From NCBI RefSeq assembly GCF_003173615.1, contig NZ_QGNA01000004.1, positions 682,001 through 746,000 of the forward strand: 64,000 nucleotides of DNA, written 5' to 3'. Shown here piece after piece: positions 20,196 through 28,646 of this stretch. The notes under the pieces are model-generated. The model was not told where the DNA came from, did not search any database, and saw nothing but the letters and a program-made list of their open reading frames with translations. The translations under genes and the position numbers were made by a program. The stretch comes from Falsiroseomonas bella (lineage in GTDB: Bacteria; Pseudomonadota; Alphaproteobacteria; Acetobacterales; Acetobacteraceae). The first letter of the stretch is position 1. Each line of letters starts with the position of its first letter.

Positions 20196-20504
20196 TCAGC
20201 GGCCGCGGGGCGCGACGGCGCCGGTGGCGGCGTCCACGCGCAGCTCCACGCGGCGGCCCTGGGCGTCGTTGGCCTTCACCTGCCAGCCGCCGCGCTCCCA
20301 TTCGAGCTCGCTGACGGCGGTGTAGCCGGCGCCGAGCACGGCGGCGATGGCGGCGGGGGCGTCGAAGCGGGCATTGGCGGGCGTCACCGCCTGCGCGCCT
20401 GACCGCTCGGCGCGGTTGTCGTCGGAGGAGGCGAGCGCCGCGCCGAAGGGGGCGGCTGCGGCAAGGGCGAGGGCGAGGGCGGCGACGGGGCGGAAGCGGG
20501 TCAT
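20196..20504 (-). CDS. Small secreted PepSY-domain protein (first)
   Basis: 102 aa. The start at 20504 is chosen because CTGGAG lies 5-10 bases upstream and a signal peptide begins there (TRFRPVAALALALAAAAPFGAALA). The mature part has one PepSY-like fold with the typical ending VELRVDAATGAVAPRGR. It likely lies in the periplasm. PepSY domains bind or inhibit partner proteins; here the partner may be the b561 or the adjacent histidine kinase. It is divergent from the second PepSY gene at 20631. Confidence 0.85.
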   Translation of the reverse strand: MTRFRPVAALALALAAAAPFGAALASSDDNRAERSGAQAVTPANARFDAPAAIAAVLGAGYTAVSELEWERGGWQVKANDAQGRRVELRVDAATGAVAPRGR

Positions 20505-20630
20505 CTCGGATCTCCAGGGTTCGGCGTTGCGGCCTCTCCGCAACGGGGCGCATCCTGGCCACCCCCACCTGAACCGAGGCTGAGCCACCCGTTCAGCCGC
20601 GGTTCAGGTGGCAATGCCGATGCTGGACGG

Positions 20631-20945
20631 ATGCGCCGAGCCCTCCTGCTGCTGCCGATGCTGCTGCTGGCCAACCCGGATGCGCGGGCGGATGACCGGC
20701 GCGACCATGAACGCGCGCGCGCCGCGCTCGCGGCCGGCGAGATCCGGCCGCTCGCCGAGCTGCTGGCCGAGGTCGAGCGCCGCTATGTCGGGCGCGTGAT
20801 CGAGACGGAGCTGGAGCGCGAGGATGGGCGCTGGATCTACGAGTTCAAGCTGCTGCCGTCCTCCGGCCGGGTGGTCGAGCTGCGCCTCGATGCCGCGACC
20901 GGGGCGCTGCTGCGCAGCCGCGGGCCGGTCCAGGAGCGGCGCTGA
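20631..20945 (+). CDS. Small secreted PepSY-domain protein (second)
   Basis: 104 aa. A hydrophobic leader (RRALLLLPMLLLANPDARA) suggests export. The remainder is PepSY-like, with GRVIETELEREDGRWIYEFK and VVELRLDAATGALL, a pattern seen in proteins encoded beside QseBC/PhoPQ-type systems. The TGA stop and the response-regulator ATG overlap (TGATG), so it is in one operon with the regulator and kinase and is likely an accessory sensor protein. Confidence 0.88.
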   Translation: MRRALLLLPMLLLANPDARADDRRDHERARAALAAGEIRPLAELLAEVERRYVGRVIETELEREDGRWIYEFKLLPSSGRVVELRLDAATGALLRSRGPVQERR

Positions 20946-21604
20946 TGCGGATCCTCGTCGTGGAGGATCACCCGACCCTCGCCCGGCAGGTGATGGACGC
21001 GCTGGCGGAGGCCGGGTTCGTGGTCGATCACGCGGCGGATGGCGAGGAGGGCCACTTCCTCGGCGACACCGAGCCCTATGACGCGGTGGTGCTCGACCTC
21101 GGCCTGCCGGTGCTGGACGGGCTGACGGTGCTGAAGCGCTGGCGTGCCGCGGGGCGCGACATGCCGGTGCTGATCCTGACGGCGCGCGACGGCTGGAGCG
21201 AGAAGGTCGCCGGCCTGAATGCCGGCGCCGACGACTACCTGGCCAAGCCCTTCGTCATGGCGGAGCTGGTCGCGCGCATGCAGGCGCTGGTGCGGCGCGC
21301 GCATGGCCGCAGCCGCCCGGAGATCGCGCTCGGCCGCCTGGTGGTGGACACCGCCGCGCAGCGCGTGACGCTGGACGGCGCGGCGGTGAGGCTGACCGGG
21401 CTGGAATACCGCCTGCTCGCCTATCTTGCCCTGCATGCCGGGCAGGTCGTGTCCAAGACGGAGCTGACGGAGCATCTCTACGCGCAGGACTTCGACCGCG
21501 ACAGCAACACGCTGGAAGTGGTGATCGGCCGGCTGCGGAAGAAGCTCGGCGAGGGGCTGATCGAGACGATGCGCGGCCAGGGCTACAGGCTCGCCGCCGC
21601 ATGA
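20945..21604 (+). CDS. OmpR/PhoB family response regulator
   Basis: 219 aa DNA-binding regulator. The receiver domain has acidic E7/D8, phospho-acceptor Asp51 in VVLDLGLPVLDG, and Lys in DYLAKPFVM. The winged-helix domain (~125-217) ends with GRLRKKLGEGLIETMRGQGY. It overlaps the kinase gene start by 4 bp (ATGA). The sequence style is QseB/PmrA/PhoP-like. Targets may include the divergent PepSY-b561 pair, since the 126-bp gap between the two PepSY genes is the only obvious promoter region. Confidence 0.95.
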   Translation: MRILVVEDHPTLARQVMDALAEAGFVVDHAADGEEGHFLGDTEPYDAVVLDLGLPVLDGLTVLKRWRAAGRDMPVLILTARDGWSEKVAGLNAGADDYLAKPFVMAELVARMQALVRRAHGRSRPEIALGRLVVDTAAQRVTLDGAAVRLTGLEYRLLAYLALHAGQVVSKTELTEHLYAQDFDRDSNTLEVVIGRLRKKLGEGLIETMRGQGYRLAAA

Positions 21605-22950
21605 GATGGCCGCGCTCGCTCGCGCTGCGGCTGGCGCTGGCGGCGGGGTTGTGGGTGGCGGTCGGGCTCGGCGCCGCGGCGTGGTTCGTGACCGGCGTCG
21701 CGGTGCGCGGGGTCGAGGGCGCCTTCGACGCACGGCTCTCCGGGTTGCTCGATGCCGCCGTCGCAGCCACGGCGACGGATGCCGAGGGGCGCATCGTCGT
21801 GGCCCGCGCCCCGGCGGGCGCGGATTTCGAGCGGCCCTTCGGCGGCGCCTACTGGCAGGTGACGGCGCCGGACGGCTCGGTCACCACCTCCCGCTCGCTC
21901 TGGGACCAGGCGCTGCCGGCCGCGGCGGGCGGCCATGACGGCGTGCTGCTGCGGGACGTGGCGGGGCCGCGGGGCGAGAGGCTGCGCCTCGCCGAGCGCG
22001 ACCTGCTGCTGCCCGGCGCGGCGGCGCCGGTGCATGTCGGGGTCGCGCTGTCGCGCGCGGAGACGGAGGCCGAGATCGGCAGGCTGCGCACGTTGCTGCT
22101 GCTGACCTTCGCGGTGGTCGGGCTCGGCCTTGTGGCCGGCGTCGTCGGCACGGTGGTTGCGGGCCTTGCGCCGCTCCGTCGCGTACGCAGCGCGCTCGCC
22201 GAGATACGCGACGGCCGGCGCGAGCGGCTGGGCATCGCGGCACCGTCCGAGATCGCACCGCTGGTGGCGGAGGTCGACGCGCTGATCGCCGCGAACCGTG
22301 CCACCGTGGAGCGCGCGCGGTCGCATGTCGGCAACCTCGCCCATGCGCTGAAGACGCCGCTCGCGGTGCTGCGCAACGCGCTCGACCGCGCGAGCCCGGA
22401 CATCGTGGCCGCGCGAGCCGAGGCGTCGGCGCTGGAGCGGCTGGTGCATCACCACCTTGCGCGCGCCCGGGTGGCGGCGCTCGCCTCGTCCTCCGCCGCG
22501 GAGTCCTCCCCGCGGGCGATCGCGGATGACGTCGCGCGCGCTTTGCGCCGCCTCTTCGAGGAGCGTGGCCTCGTCATCGAGGTGCGCGGCGATCCCGGTG
22601 CCCGGGTGCGGGTGGATCCCCAGGATCTTGCCGAGATGCTCGGCAACCTGATGGAGAATGCGTGCCGATGGGCCCGGCAGCGTGTCGGCGTGACCGTCGC
22701 CGCGGAGGGCAAGCTTGTGGTCGTCACCATCGCCGATGACGGGCCAGGCCTGCCGGAAGGCGTGCGGGACGCCGTCCTCGGCCGCGGCGTGCGGCTGGAC
22801 GAACGCGAAGCGGGAAGCGGCCTCGGTCTCGCCATCGTGGCGGACCTGGCGTCGTTGCACGGAGGCAGCCTGGAGCTTGGACGCGCCGGCGAAGGCGGGC
22901 TGCTCGCCGCCCTGCGGCTGCCGGGGCACGCCGCCCTGGCGGCGAGCTGA
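21601..22950 (+). CDS. Sensor histidine kinase, PhoQ/QseC-like
   Basis: 449 aa. Two membrane helices (~8-32 and ~160-185) bracket a periplasmic sensor of ~125 residues, followed by a HAMP-like linker. The phosphorylated residue is His248 in LAHALKTPLAVL. The ATPase domain shows the N box NLMENACRWA, the G1 box DDGPGLP and the G2 box GSGLGLAIV. The AHALKTPL form of the H box is typical of the PhoQ-like subfamily. It is the last gene of the PepSY-regulator-kinase operon. The signal is unknown; divalent metal, redox or peptides are possible. Confidence 0.94.
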   Translation: MRWPRSLALRLALAAGLWVAVGLGAAAWFVTGVAVRGVEGAFDARLSGLLDAAVAATATDAEGRIVVARAPAGADFERPFGGAYWQVTAPDGSVTTSRSLWDQALPAAAGGHDGVLLRDVAGPRGERLRLAERDLLLPGAAAPVHVGVALSRAETEAEIGRLRTLLLLTFAVVGLGLVAGVVGTVVAGLAPLRRVRSALAEIRDGRRERLGIAAPSEIAPLVAEVDALIAANRATVERARSHVGNLAHALKTPLAVLRNALDRASPDIVAARAEASALERLVHHHLARARVAALASSSAAESSPRAIADDVARALRRLFEERGLVIEVRGDPGARVRVDPQDLAEMLGNLMENACRWARQRVGVTVAAEGKLVVVTIADDGPGLPEGVRDAVLGRGVRLDEREAGSGLGLAIVADLASLHGGSLELGRAGEGGLLAALRLPGHAALAAS

Positions 22951-22970
22951 CGCGCCGGGAGCCCGGCGCG
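22951..22970. terminator. Bidirectional hairpin between convergent kinase and sulfatase genes
   Basis: CGCGCCGGG-AG-CCCGGCGCG is a perfect 9-bp inverted repeat placed directly after the kinase stop and 40 bp before the sulfatase stop. There is no clear T run, as is usual for such GC-rich genomes. Confidence 0.6.
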
Positions 22971-23010
22971 CCGCGTCGCCGTCAGCGCGCGTCGACCCCG
23001 GGCTCGGCGC

Positions 23011-24630
23011 TCACTGGTTTCGTCCGGCCGCGGCCCGCTGCATGGCCTCCATCACCTGGTCGATGCTGAAGCTCGCCGGCCGTTGTCGGGGCGGGAAGTC
23101 CCGGAAGGTCTGCAGGTGCTGCGCCACCGCTGCCTGGGCCGGTACGAACACGAACATCCGGGCCAGGGCCCAGGGGCCGTAGAGCGCGCTCTCCTGCCCG
23201 CGCTCGAAGGGATCGGCGCGAATATGGAACAGCCCCGGGGCCCGCAGGTTAGTGAATTCTCCGGACCAGACGCCGATGCCCGTCGCCCGCTGCTCGGCGA
23301 ACACGAACTTCCATTGCTGGTAGCGCAGGGCGACGAGCTGGCCGTCGTCGTTCCAATAGAAGAACTCCTGGCGCGGCGAGCGCTCCTGGTCGCCTTTGAG
23401 GAAGGGCAGCAGGTTGTAGCCGTCGAGATGCACGCGGAAGGTCTTGTTGCCGGCCTGGTGGCCCTGGCGGCACCGCTCCACGATGTCGGGCACGCCCGCC
23501 GCGGCGACCAGCGTCGGCAGCACGTCCTCGTGCGCGCAGATGTCGTTCACCACGGTTCCGGGCCGGACCACGCCGGGCCAGCGCATGCAGAAGGGCACGC
23601 GGTAGCCGCCCTCCCAGTTGGTGGCCTTCTCGCCCCTGAAGGGCGTGGCGCCGCCATCCGGCCAGCTCATGACCTCGGCGCCGTTGTCGGTCGTGTAGAT
23701 GACGAGCGTGTCCTCGGCGATGCCGAGGTCGTCGAGCTTCTTGAGCAACGCCCCGACATGGCCGTCGTGCTCCACCATGCCGTCCGGATAGAGGCCGAGG
23801 CCGGTCCTGCCTTCCGCCTGCGGGCTCAGATGCGTGAAGACATGCATCCGTGTGCTGTTGAAGTAGCAGCAGAAGGGGCGGTTGGCGCGGTGCTGGCGGT
23901 CGATGAAGTCGAGCGCGGCGTCCAGGAATTCCTGGTCGATCGTCTCCATGCGCTTGCGGGTGAGCGGCCCGGTGTCCTGGATGCGGCCATCGGCAAAGCT
24001 GCGGATCACGCCGCGCGGGCCGAAGCGCTGGCGAAAGCGCGGATCGCGCGGGTAGTCGGGGTTCTCCGGCTCCTCCTCGGCGTTCAGGTGGTAGAGATTG
24101 CCGAAGAACTCGTCGAAGCCATGGTTGGTCGGCAGGAACTCGTCCTTGTCGCCGAGGTGGTTCTTGCCGAATTGGCCGATGGCGTAGCCGAGCGGCTTCA
24201 GCAGGTCCGCGAAGGTCGGGTCCTCGGGCTGCAGGCCAATGTCGGCGCCCGGCAGCCCCACCTTCGTCAGCCCGGTGCGGATCGGCGACTGGCCGGTGAT
24301 GAAGGCGGCGCGCCCCGCGGTGCAGCTCTGCTGGCCATACCAATCCGTGAAGTAGGCGCCTTCGCGCGCGATCCGGTCGATGTTGGGCGTCCGGTAGCCC
24401 ATCGAGCCGTGGTTGTAGACGCTGAGGTTCCACCAGCCGATGTCGTCGCCCATGATGAGCAGGATGTTCGGCGGACGCCGCTGCCCCGCCTGCACCGGCG
24501 CGGCGGCCTGGCCGGGCCTGGGCGGCTGCTGCGCCTGCGCCAGCTGCCCGCCGGCCGTGGCGAGCCCGGCCGCGCTGCCGAGCAGCATGTCGCGCCGGTT
24601 CACGCGGGCGCCGCGTTCACGCTCGTTCAC
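23011..24630 (-). CDS. Tat-exported arylsulfatase family protein
   Basis: About 539 aa from the GTG at 24630, preferred because GGGGAGGA lies 8 bases upstream. A GTG at 24696 overlapping the previous stop is possible, but its AGGAGG is only one base away. A twin-arginine leader (NRRDMLLGSAAGLATAGG, ~11-30) points to periplasmic export. Alkaline phosphatase-superfamily features: metal Asp pair in MGDDIGWWNL and the modified-cysteine motif CTAGR (Cys103), which fits C-x-A-x-R and would be converted to formylglycine. A C-terminal region completes the sulfatase fold. It hydrolyses sulfate esters; the substrate is unknown. No formylglycine-generating enzyme is seen in the window. Confidence 0.88.
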   Translation of the reverse strand: MNERERGARVNRRDMLLGSAAGLATAGGQLAQAQQPPRPGQAAAPVQAGQRRPPNILLIMGDDIGWWNLSVYNHGSMGYRTPNIDRIAREGAYFTDWYGQQSCTAGRAAFITGQSPIRTGLTKVGLPGADIGLQPEDPTFADLLKPLGYAIGQFGKNHLGDKDEFLPTNHGFDEFFGNLYHLNAEEEPENPDYPRDPRFRQRFGPRGVIRSFADGRIQDTGPLTRKRMETIDQEFLDAALDFIDRQHRANRPFCCYFNSTRMHVFTHLSPQAEGRTGLGLYPDGMVEHDGHVGALLKKLDDLGIAEDTLVIYTTDNGAEVMSWPDGGATPFRGEKATNWEGGYRVPFCMRWPGVVRPGTVVNDICAHEDVLPTLVAAAGVPDIVERCRQGHQAGNKTFRVHLDGYNLLPFLKGDQERSPRQEFFYWNDDGQLVALRYQQWKFVFAEQRATGIGVWSGEFTNLRAPGLFHIRADPFERGQESALYGPWALARMFVFVPAQAAVAQHLQTFRDFPPRQRPASFSIDQVMEAMQRAAAGRNQ

Positions 24631-24692
24631 CGCAGGGTCCTCCCCTTCCTGTCCGGATCGCCGCGGATGCGGCGAAAGCCGGTTCCGTTCGC

Positions 24693-26144
24693 TCACGCCT
24701 CCTGCATCACGCGGACCTTGCCCTTGCGCACGGCCGCCTTGAGCGCGGCGTGGTCGCGTTCCGCCTGGTCGGCATAGGCGAGGGCGAAGCGGCCGATCGC
24801 CCGGTCGAAGTCATCGCCGGAGCCGAGATAGCCGCTGATCTGCGACACGCCGCCGGCCTTGGCATGCGCCCGCGCCAGCACGGCGCCGGTGGCCTTGGCG
24901 TAGATCTCCAGCATCTCCGCGTCGAAGGTCTCGACCAGCGGCTTGATCTTCGCGTCCCGCAACTGCCGCACGTAGAAATGCACGCCGTTCGGGCTGGTGA
25001 CCCAGCCCAGGAAGATGTCGCTCGTCGGCTGCATCAGCCGCTGGCCCATCACCACGCGCTGGCCGTGGTGCGGATAGGCGCTGGCGCCCGCGAAGGGCTC
25101 CAGGACGGAGGCGGCCGCTTCCTTGAACTGCAGGAAGAGCGGTTCGTTGGAGGTGGACATCATCAGCAGGATCCAGCAGCGCCGGCCGACGCTGCCGATG
25201 CCCACCACCTTGATGGCCGCATCCACGGGCTTGAAGCGGTCCAGCAGCACCCTGCGATCCTCTGCCAGCGTCTCGCGGTACTCGGCCAGCAGCGTGTCGA
25301 CGACGCCCTTGAAGGTCGGTGCGCGCGCCAGCTCGGGATGGAAGATCAGCGGCGGCGCGTCGCGGATGCCGGGCTGCCCACCCACCACCTGCCCGAGCTT
25401 CGGGAAGTCCATCTCGGACCCTGAGCGGTCGAGCGCCTTCTCGATCCTGTCGCTGACCATCTTCCGCCGGTTCTTCGGCAGGCCCTCGATCACGTCCTCG
25501 GCGGTCAGGCGTGAGTACCAGACCTCGGTCGGGTGCATCTCGGCGAATTCGCGCAGCCGCTTGCGGTAGCTCCGCGCGGCGGCCTCCGCGGCATCGCGCC
25601 CCCTGGCGTCGGACAGGCCGAGCGAGCGCGCGGCCAGCACGAAGGAGGCGGCCAGGCGCTTCACGTCCCATTCGAATGGCGCCGGCAGGGTCTCGTCGAA
25701 ATCATTGATGTCGAAGATCACGCTGCGCTCGGGCGTGGCGAAGCCGCCGAAATTCATCATGTGGCAGTCGCCGCAGGCCTGCACGCGCAACCCCGGGCTC
25801 GGTGTCCGCGCCAGGTCGGCCGCCATCAGCCCGGCCGAGCCGCGGTAGAAGGCGAAGGGCGAGGCGAGCATCCGGCCCCAGCGGATCGGCACCAGTTCCG
25901 GCAGGCGCTCGGCGTCGGAAGCCTGCAGGAAGGCGATGGGATCGACGCGGTCGGCGGGCTTCTTGCATGCCGCGTGGGCATCGCGCGGTACGCTGTCGCG
26001 CAGCGCCTTGCCCACGGCTTCGTGCTCGGCATGGGATCGGTGCGGCCGCGGGGCGCCTTGCGATGGAGCCTCGGCCGACGGCGAAGCCGGCGCGGCAGCA
26101 CGCTTCAGGCGCGCCGCACGGTTCGATGTCCTGGCCTCAGGCAT
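24693..26144 (-). CDS. DUF2252 family protein
   Basis: 483 aa, cytoplasmic. Recognised from the DUF2252 core: GDCHMMNFGGFATPE at ~130, the NDFDETLPAPFEWDVKRLAAS stretch shortly after, and the later KPLVETFDAE and GAVLARAHAKAG segments. The fold is kinase-like (aminoglycoside-phosphotransferase-like), but no activity is established for the family. The N-terminal ~55 residues are low-complexity and basic (RAARLKRAAAPA). It precedes the sulfatase gene on the same strand with a 63-bp gap, or overlaps it if the far-upstream sulfatase start is used. Confidence 0.88.
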   Translation of the reverse strand: MPEARTSNRAARLKRAAAPASPSAEAPSQGAPRPHRSHAEHEAVGKALRDSVPRDAHAACKKPADRVDPIAFLQASDAERLPELVPIRWGRMLASPFAFYRGSAGLMAADLARTPSPGLRVQACGDCHMMNFGGFATPERSVIFDINDFDETLPAPFEWDVKRLAASFVLAARSLGLSDARGRDAAEAAARSYRKRLREFAEMHPTEVWYSRLTAEDVIEGLPKNRRKMVSDRIEKALDRSGSEMDFPKLGQVVGGQPGIRDAPPLIFHPELARAPTFKGVVDTLLAEYRETLAEDRRVLLDRFKPVDAAIKVVGIGSVGRRCWILLMMSTSNEPLFLQFKEAAASVLEPFAGASAYPHHGQRVVMGQRLMQPTSDIFLGWVTSPNGVHFYVRQLRDAKIKPLVETFDAEMLEIYAKATGAVLARAHAKAGGVSQISGYLGSGDDFDRAIGRFALAYADQAERDHAALKAAVRKGKVRVMQEA

Positions 26145-26236
26145 GGCACGCCTCTCGCTGCGCGGTGGGTCACACTCGCCCCAGCATCAGAAGGCAGATT
26201 GCCTCAGGCAGCCTTGATGTGCCGCAAGCGCCGGCG

Positions 26237-26677
26237 TCACCCGCCCCCATGCGTCGGATCGTCGCAGTGCCCGTGCCCGAAATCGGCCAGGGTCTCGATG
26301 ATCCGGCATTCGCCGACCACCCCGCCCGCGCAGCTCGTCGCCATCCGGTCGAGTTCCGCCCGCAGGGCCGTCAGCCGCCGCAGCCGCGCATCGATCTCGC
26401 GGATCTGGGCCGTTGCCAGCGCGTGTGCCGCGCCGCAATCGGCGTCGGGATGATCGGCCAGGTCGAGCAGCGCCCGGATCGCCTCGCTCTCGAAGCCGAG
26501 TTCACGCGCGTGGCGGATGAAGCCGAGGCGGCGGAGATGCGCGTCGCCATAGGCGCGGTGCCCGCCCCCCGTGCGCGCGGGCGGCGGCAGCCAGCCTTCC
26601 TGCTCGTACCAGCGGATCGTCGTCGGCTTGACGCCGGTGGCGCGCGCCAGGTCGCCGATCGAGAGATGCGCACTCAT
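26237..26677 (-). CDS. MerR family metal-responsive regulator, CadR/ZntR-like
   Basis: 146 aa. An N-terminal MerR winged helix (IGDLARATGVKPTTIRWYEQ, ~7-26) is followed by a dimerisation helix. Metal-site residues resemble Zn/Cd/Pb sensors: Cys81, Cys116 and Cys124, then a tail with His135, His137 and Cys138 (GHGHCDDPTHGGG). CueR-type Cu sensors lack such a histidine tail. The start ATG overlaps the mntR stop (ATGA), so the two regulators are co-expressed. Its likely target is the 19-bp-spacer promoter at 28925 in front of the P-type ATPase. Confidence 0.9.
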   Translation of the reverse strand: MSAHLSIGDLARATGVKPTTIRWYEQEGWLPPPARTGGGHRAYGDAHLRRLGFIRHARELGFESEAIRALLDLADHPDADCGAAHALATAQIREIDARLRRLTALRAELDRMATSCAGGVVGECRIIETLADFGHGHCDDPTHGGG

Positions 26678-27129
26678 CGCCCGCCATCCTCCCGTTCGGC
26701 CAGGAAGCGCGCGAAGGCGGCCAGCGCCTTCTCGCTCGCATGGTGCTCGAGGCCCTCGGCATCCGTCTCGGCCGTCTCGGGATCGAGGCCGACGGCGATC
26801 AGGAAGCGCACGACCAGCTCGTGCCGCGCCTTGGCGGTCCGCGCCATCTCCTGGCCGGAGGGCGTCAGGAACAGGCCCCGGTAAGGCTTGGTCTCGACGA
26901 GCCCGTCGCGTTGGAGACGGCCGACGGTCGCGGTGACGGTCGCCTGCGACACGCCCATGCGCCGCGCGAGATCCACGGCGCGCGCCTCGCCCTCCTCGCG
27001 GAGCAGGTCGGCGATCAGCTCGACATAGTCCTCCGCCGTCGCCGTCCGGTCGGCCTCGCGCTGCCTTGCGAAGCGCGCGGCGTGGTGGTCGGCGGGCGGC
27101 AGGGGGCGCTTGGCCATGGTGCGCTGCAT
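26674..27129 (-). CDS. mntR: DtxR-family manganese regulator MntR
   Basis: About 151 aa from the ATG at 27129 (an ATG at 27117 is also possible; neither has a strong ribosome site). An N-terminal winged helix (AVDLARRMGVSQATVTATVGRL) is followed by the dimerisation/metal-binding helices TKPYRGLFLTPSGQEMA and RHELVVRFLIAVGLDPETAETDAEGLEHHAS, where Glu/His residues of the metal site fall. It lacks a C-terminal SH3-like domain, as is usual for MntR. It is divergent from mntH over an 83-bp gap containing a dyad operator. It probably represses mntH when Mn(II) is plentiful. Confidence 0.9.
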   Translation of the reverse strand: MQRTMAKRPLPPADHHAARFARQREADRTATAEDYVELIADLLREEGEARAVDLARRMGVSQATVTATVGRLQRDGLVETKPYRGLFLTPSGQEMARTAKARHELVVRFLIAVGLDPETAETDAEGLEHHASEKALAAFARFLAEREDGGR

Positions 27130-27160
27130 GGGGCTGATGTGGGCACTCCGCTGAAGGGGC

Positions 27161-27198
27161 TTGATAGCGGCAAGATGATAACTTAGCCTAGGCTTAGT
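27161..27198 (+). promoter_or_regulatory. mntH promoter with overlapping MntR-type operator
   Basis: TTGATA (27161-27166), 17 bp, then TAGCCT (27184-27189) make a plausible sigma-70 promoter. The -10 lies inside an imperfect 18-bp dyad at 27181-27198, ACT-T-AGCCTAGGCT-T-AGT. Its 10-bp core AGCCTAGGCT is a perfect palindrome, and only the single T/T pair breaks symmetry. DtxR/MntR operators are palindromes with a CCTAGG or CCTAAGG-like centre. The placement over the -10 fits repression by MntR, encoded divergently. Confidence 0.7.
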
Positions 27199-27212
27199 TT
27201 CGGAGGCAGTGC

Positions 27213-28547
27213 ATGAACCCGCCCTCGGACAGGTCTGCCACGCCACATGCAGGCCCGCCGAGCCTGCCGGAGGTCCACCGCAGCGTCGCCGTCCCGAATG
27301 CCGGCGGGTTCCTGCGCAAGCTCTTCGCCTTCATGGGGCCGGGCTACCTCGTGGCGGTCGGCTACATGGATCCGGGCAATTGGGCGACCGCTTTGGCCGG
27401 CGGCTCTGCCTTCGGCTACACGCTGCTCGCCGTCGCGCTGGCCTCCTCGCTGATGGCGATCCTGCTGCAGGCCCTCTGCGCGCGCATCGGCATCGCCACC
27501 GGGCGTGACCTGGCGCAGCTCTGCCGCGAGCGCTTCCCCAAGCCGGTCTCCTATCCGCTCTGGCTCTTCGCCGAGGTGGCGATCTGCGCAACCGACCTCG
27601 CCGAGCTGATCGGCACGGCGATCGCGCTGGAGCTGCTGTTCGGCATCCCGCTGATCTACGGCGTGATGCTGACCGCGCTCGACGCCTTCCTCATCCTCTG
27701 GCTGCAGAACAAGGGCGTCCGCTGGCTCGAGGCGCTGATCTTCGGCTTCATCGTCCTGATCTTCGGCTGCTTCGCGATCCAGATCGTCCTCTCCGACCCG
27801 GTGTGGGGCGAGGTGCTGCGCGGATACGTCCCTTCCGCCTCGATCGTGACGAACGAGACGCAGCTCTACATCGCCATGGGCATCCTCGGCGCGACCGTGA
27901 TGCCGCACAACCTCTACCTGCACACGGCCGTCGTGCAGTCCCGCGCCTGGCGGCAGGACCTGGACGGCAAGCGGGAGGCAATCCGCTTCGCCAGCATCGA
28001 CAGCACCATCGCCCTTTCGTTCGCGCTGCTGATCAACTCGGCCATCCTGATCACCGCGGCGGCGACCTTCCACACCACAGGGAACACCGAGGTCGCCGAG
28101 ATCGGGGAGGCCTACCAGCTGATGACGCCGCTGCTCGGCAGCGGTCTGGCGGCAACGCTGTTCGCCGTCGCGCTGCTGTTCTGCGGGATCAACGCCACCG
28201 TCACGGCGACGCTCTCGGGCCAGGTGGTGATGGAGGGCTTCCTGCGCTTCCGCATGCCGCCGGTGCTCCGGCGGCTCGTCACCCGGCTGATCGCGATCGT
28301 GCCCGCGGTGGTGGTCACCTGGATGTACGGCGCTTCCGGCACGGCGCATCTGCTGATCCTGTCGCAGGTGATCCTCTCGATGCAGCTGCCCTTCGCGGTG
28401 ATTCCGCTGATGATGTTCGCTTCCGACAAGGCGAGGCTCGGCGCGCTCGCGGCGCCGCGCTGGCAGGTGGTGACGGGATGGGCGATCGCGGTCGTCATCG
28501 TCGTGCTGAACGTGAAGGTCCTGGTGGACGCCGTCCCGGGAGGGTGA
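27213..28547 (+). CDS. mntH: Nramp-family Mn(II)/H+ symporter MntH
   Basis: 444 aa, about 11 membrane helices, inner membrane, imports Mn(II) and other divalent metals. Metal-site motifs: DPGN at 53-56 in helix 1, and MPHNLYLHT starting at Met230 in helix 6; both are canonical. The ATG at 27213 follows CGGAGGCAGTGC. It lies divergent from mntR across the operator at 27181. Downstream come a leader with hairpins and a ZIP remnant, so this was perhaps once a two-transporter unit. Confidence 0.95.
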   Translation: MNPPSDRSATPHAGPPSLPEVHRSVAVPNAGGFLRKLFAFMGPGYLVAVGYMDPGNWATALAGGSAFGYTLLAVALASSLMAILLQALCARIGIATGRDLAQLCRERFPKPVSYPLWLFAEVAICATDLAELIGTAIALELLFGIPLIYGVMLTALDAFLILWLQNKGVRWLEALIFGFIVLIFGCFAIQIVLSDPVWGEVLRGYVPSASIVTNETQLYIAMGILGATVMPHNLYLHTAVVQSRAWRQDLDGKREAIRFASIDSTIALSFALLINSAILITAAATFHTTGNTEVAEIGEAYQLMTPLLGSGLAATLFAVALLFCGINATVTATLSGQVVMEGFLRFRMPPVLRRLVTRLIAIVPAVVVTWMYGASGTAHLLILSQVILSMQLPFAVIPLMMFASDKARLGALAAPRWQVVTGWAIAVVIVVLNVKVLVDAVPGG

Positions 28548-28646
28548 GGGGATCGCCCCGACCGTAAGGACGGGCGCGCGGAACAGGCCCGCGCGGCAAC
28601 CGCCGCTCCCGGGGGACGTTCGACGCCGCGAGGAGGGCACGGCGTC
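28548..28646 (+). promoter_or_regulatory. Stacked hairpin leader with a ribosome-site hairpin
   Basis: The 99 bp between the mntH stop and the ZIP-like frame is almost wholly foldable. Hairpins: GGGG-ATCG-CCCC (28548-28559), CCGT-AAGG-ACGG (28562-28573), CGCGCGG/CCGCGCG (28575-28595), GCGGC-AACC-GCCGC (28593-28606), and GACGCCG/CGGCGTC (28622-28646). The third and fourth share bases and exclude each other. The last holds AGGAGGG in its loop and ends exactly at the GTG start at 28647. It may be a terminator array, a translational switch or a riboswitch. It matches no class I can name with confidence. Confidence 0.5.

Noticed and set aside
28548-28646. A named riboswitch (SAM, Mn yybP-ykoY, NiCo or mini-ykkC)
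   Set aside because: Parts such as GGCAACC and the metal-gene context recall these classes, but the conserved cores and pairing do not match any fully.
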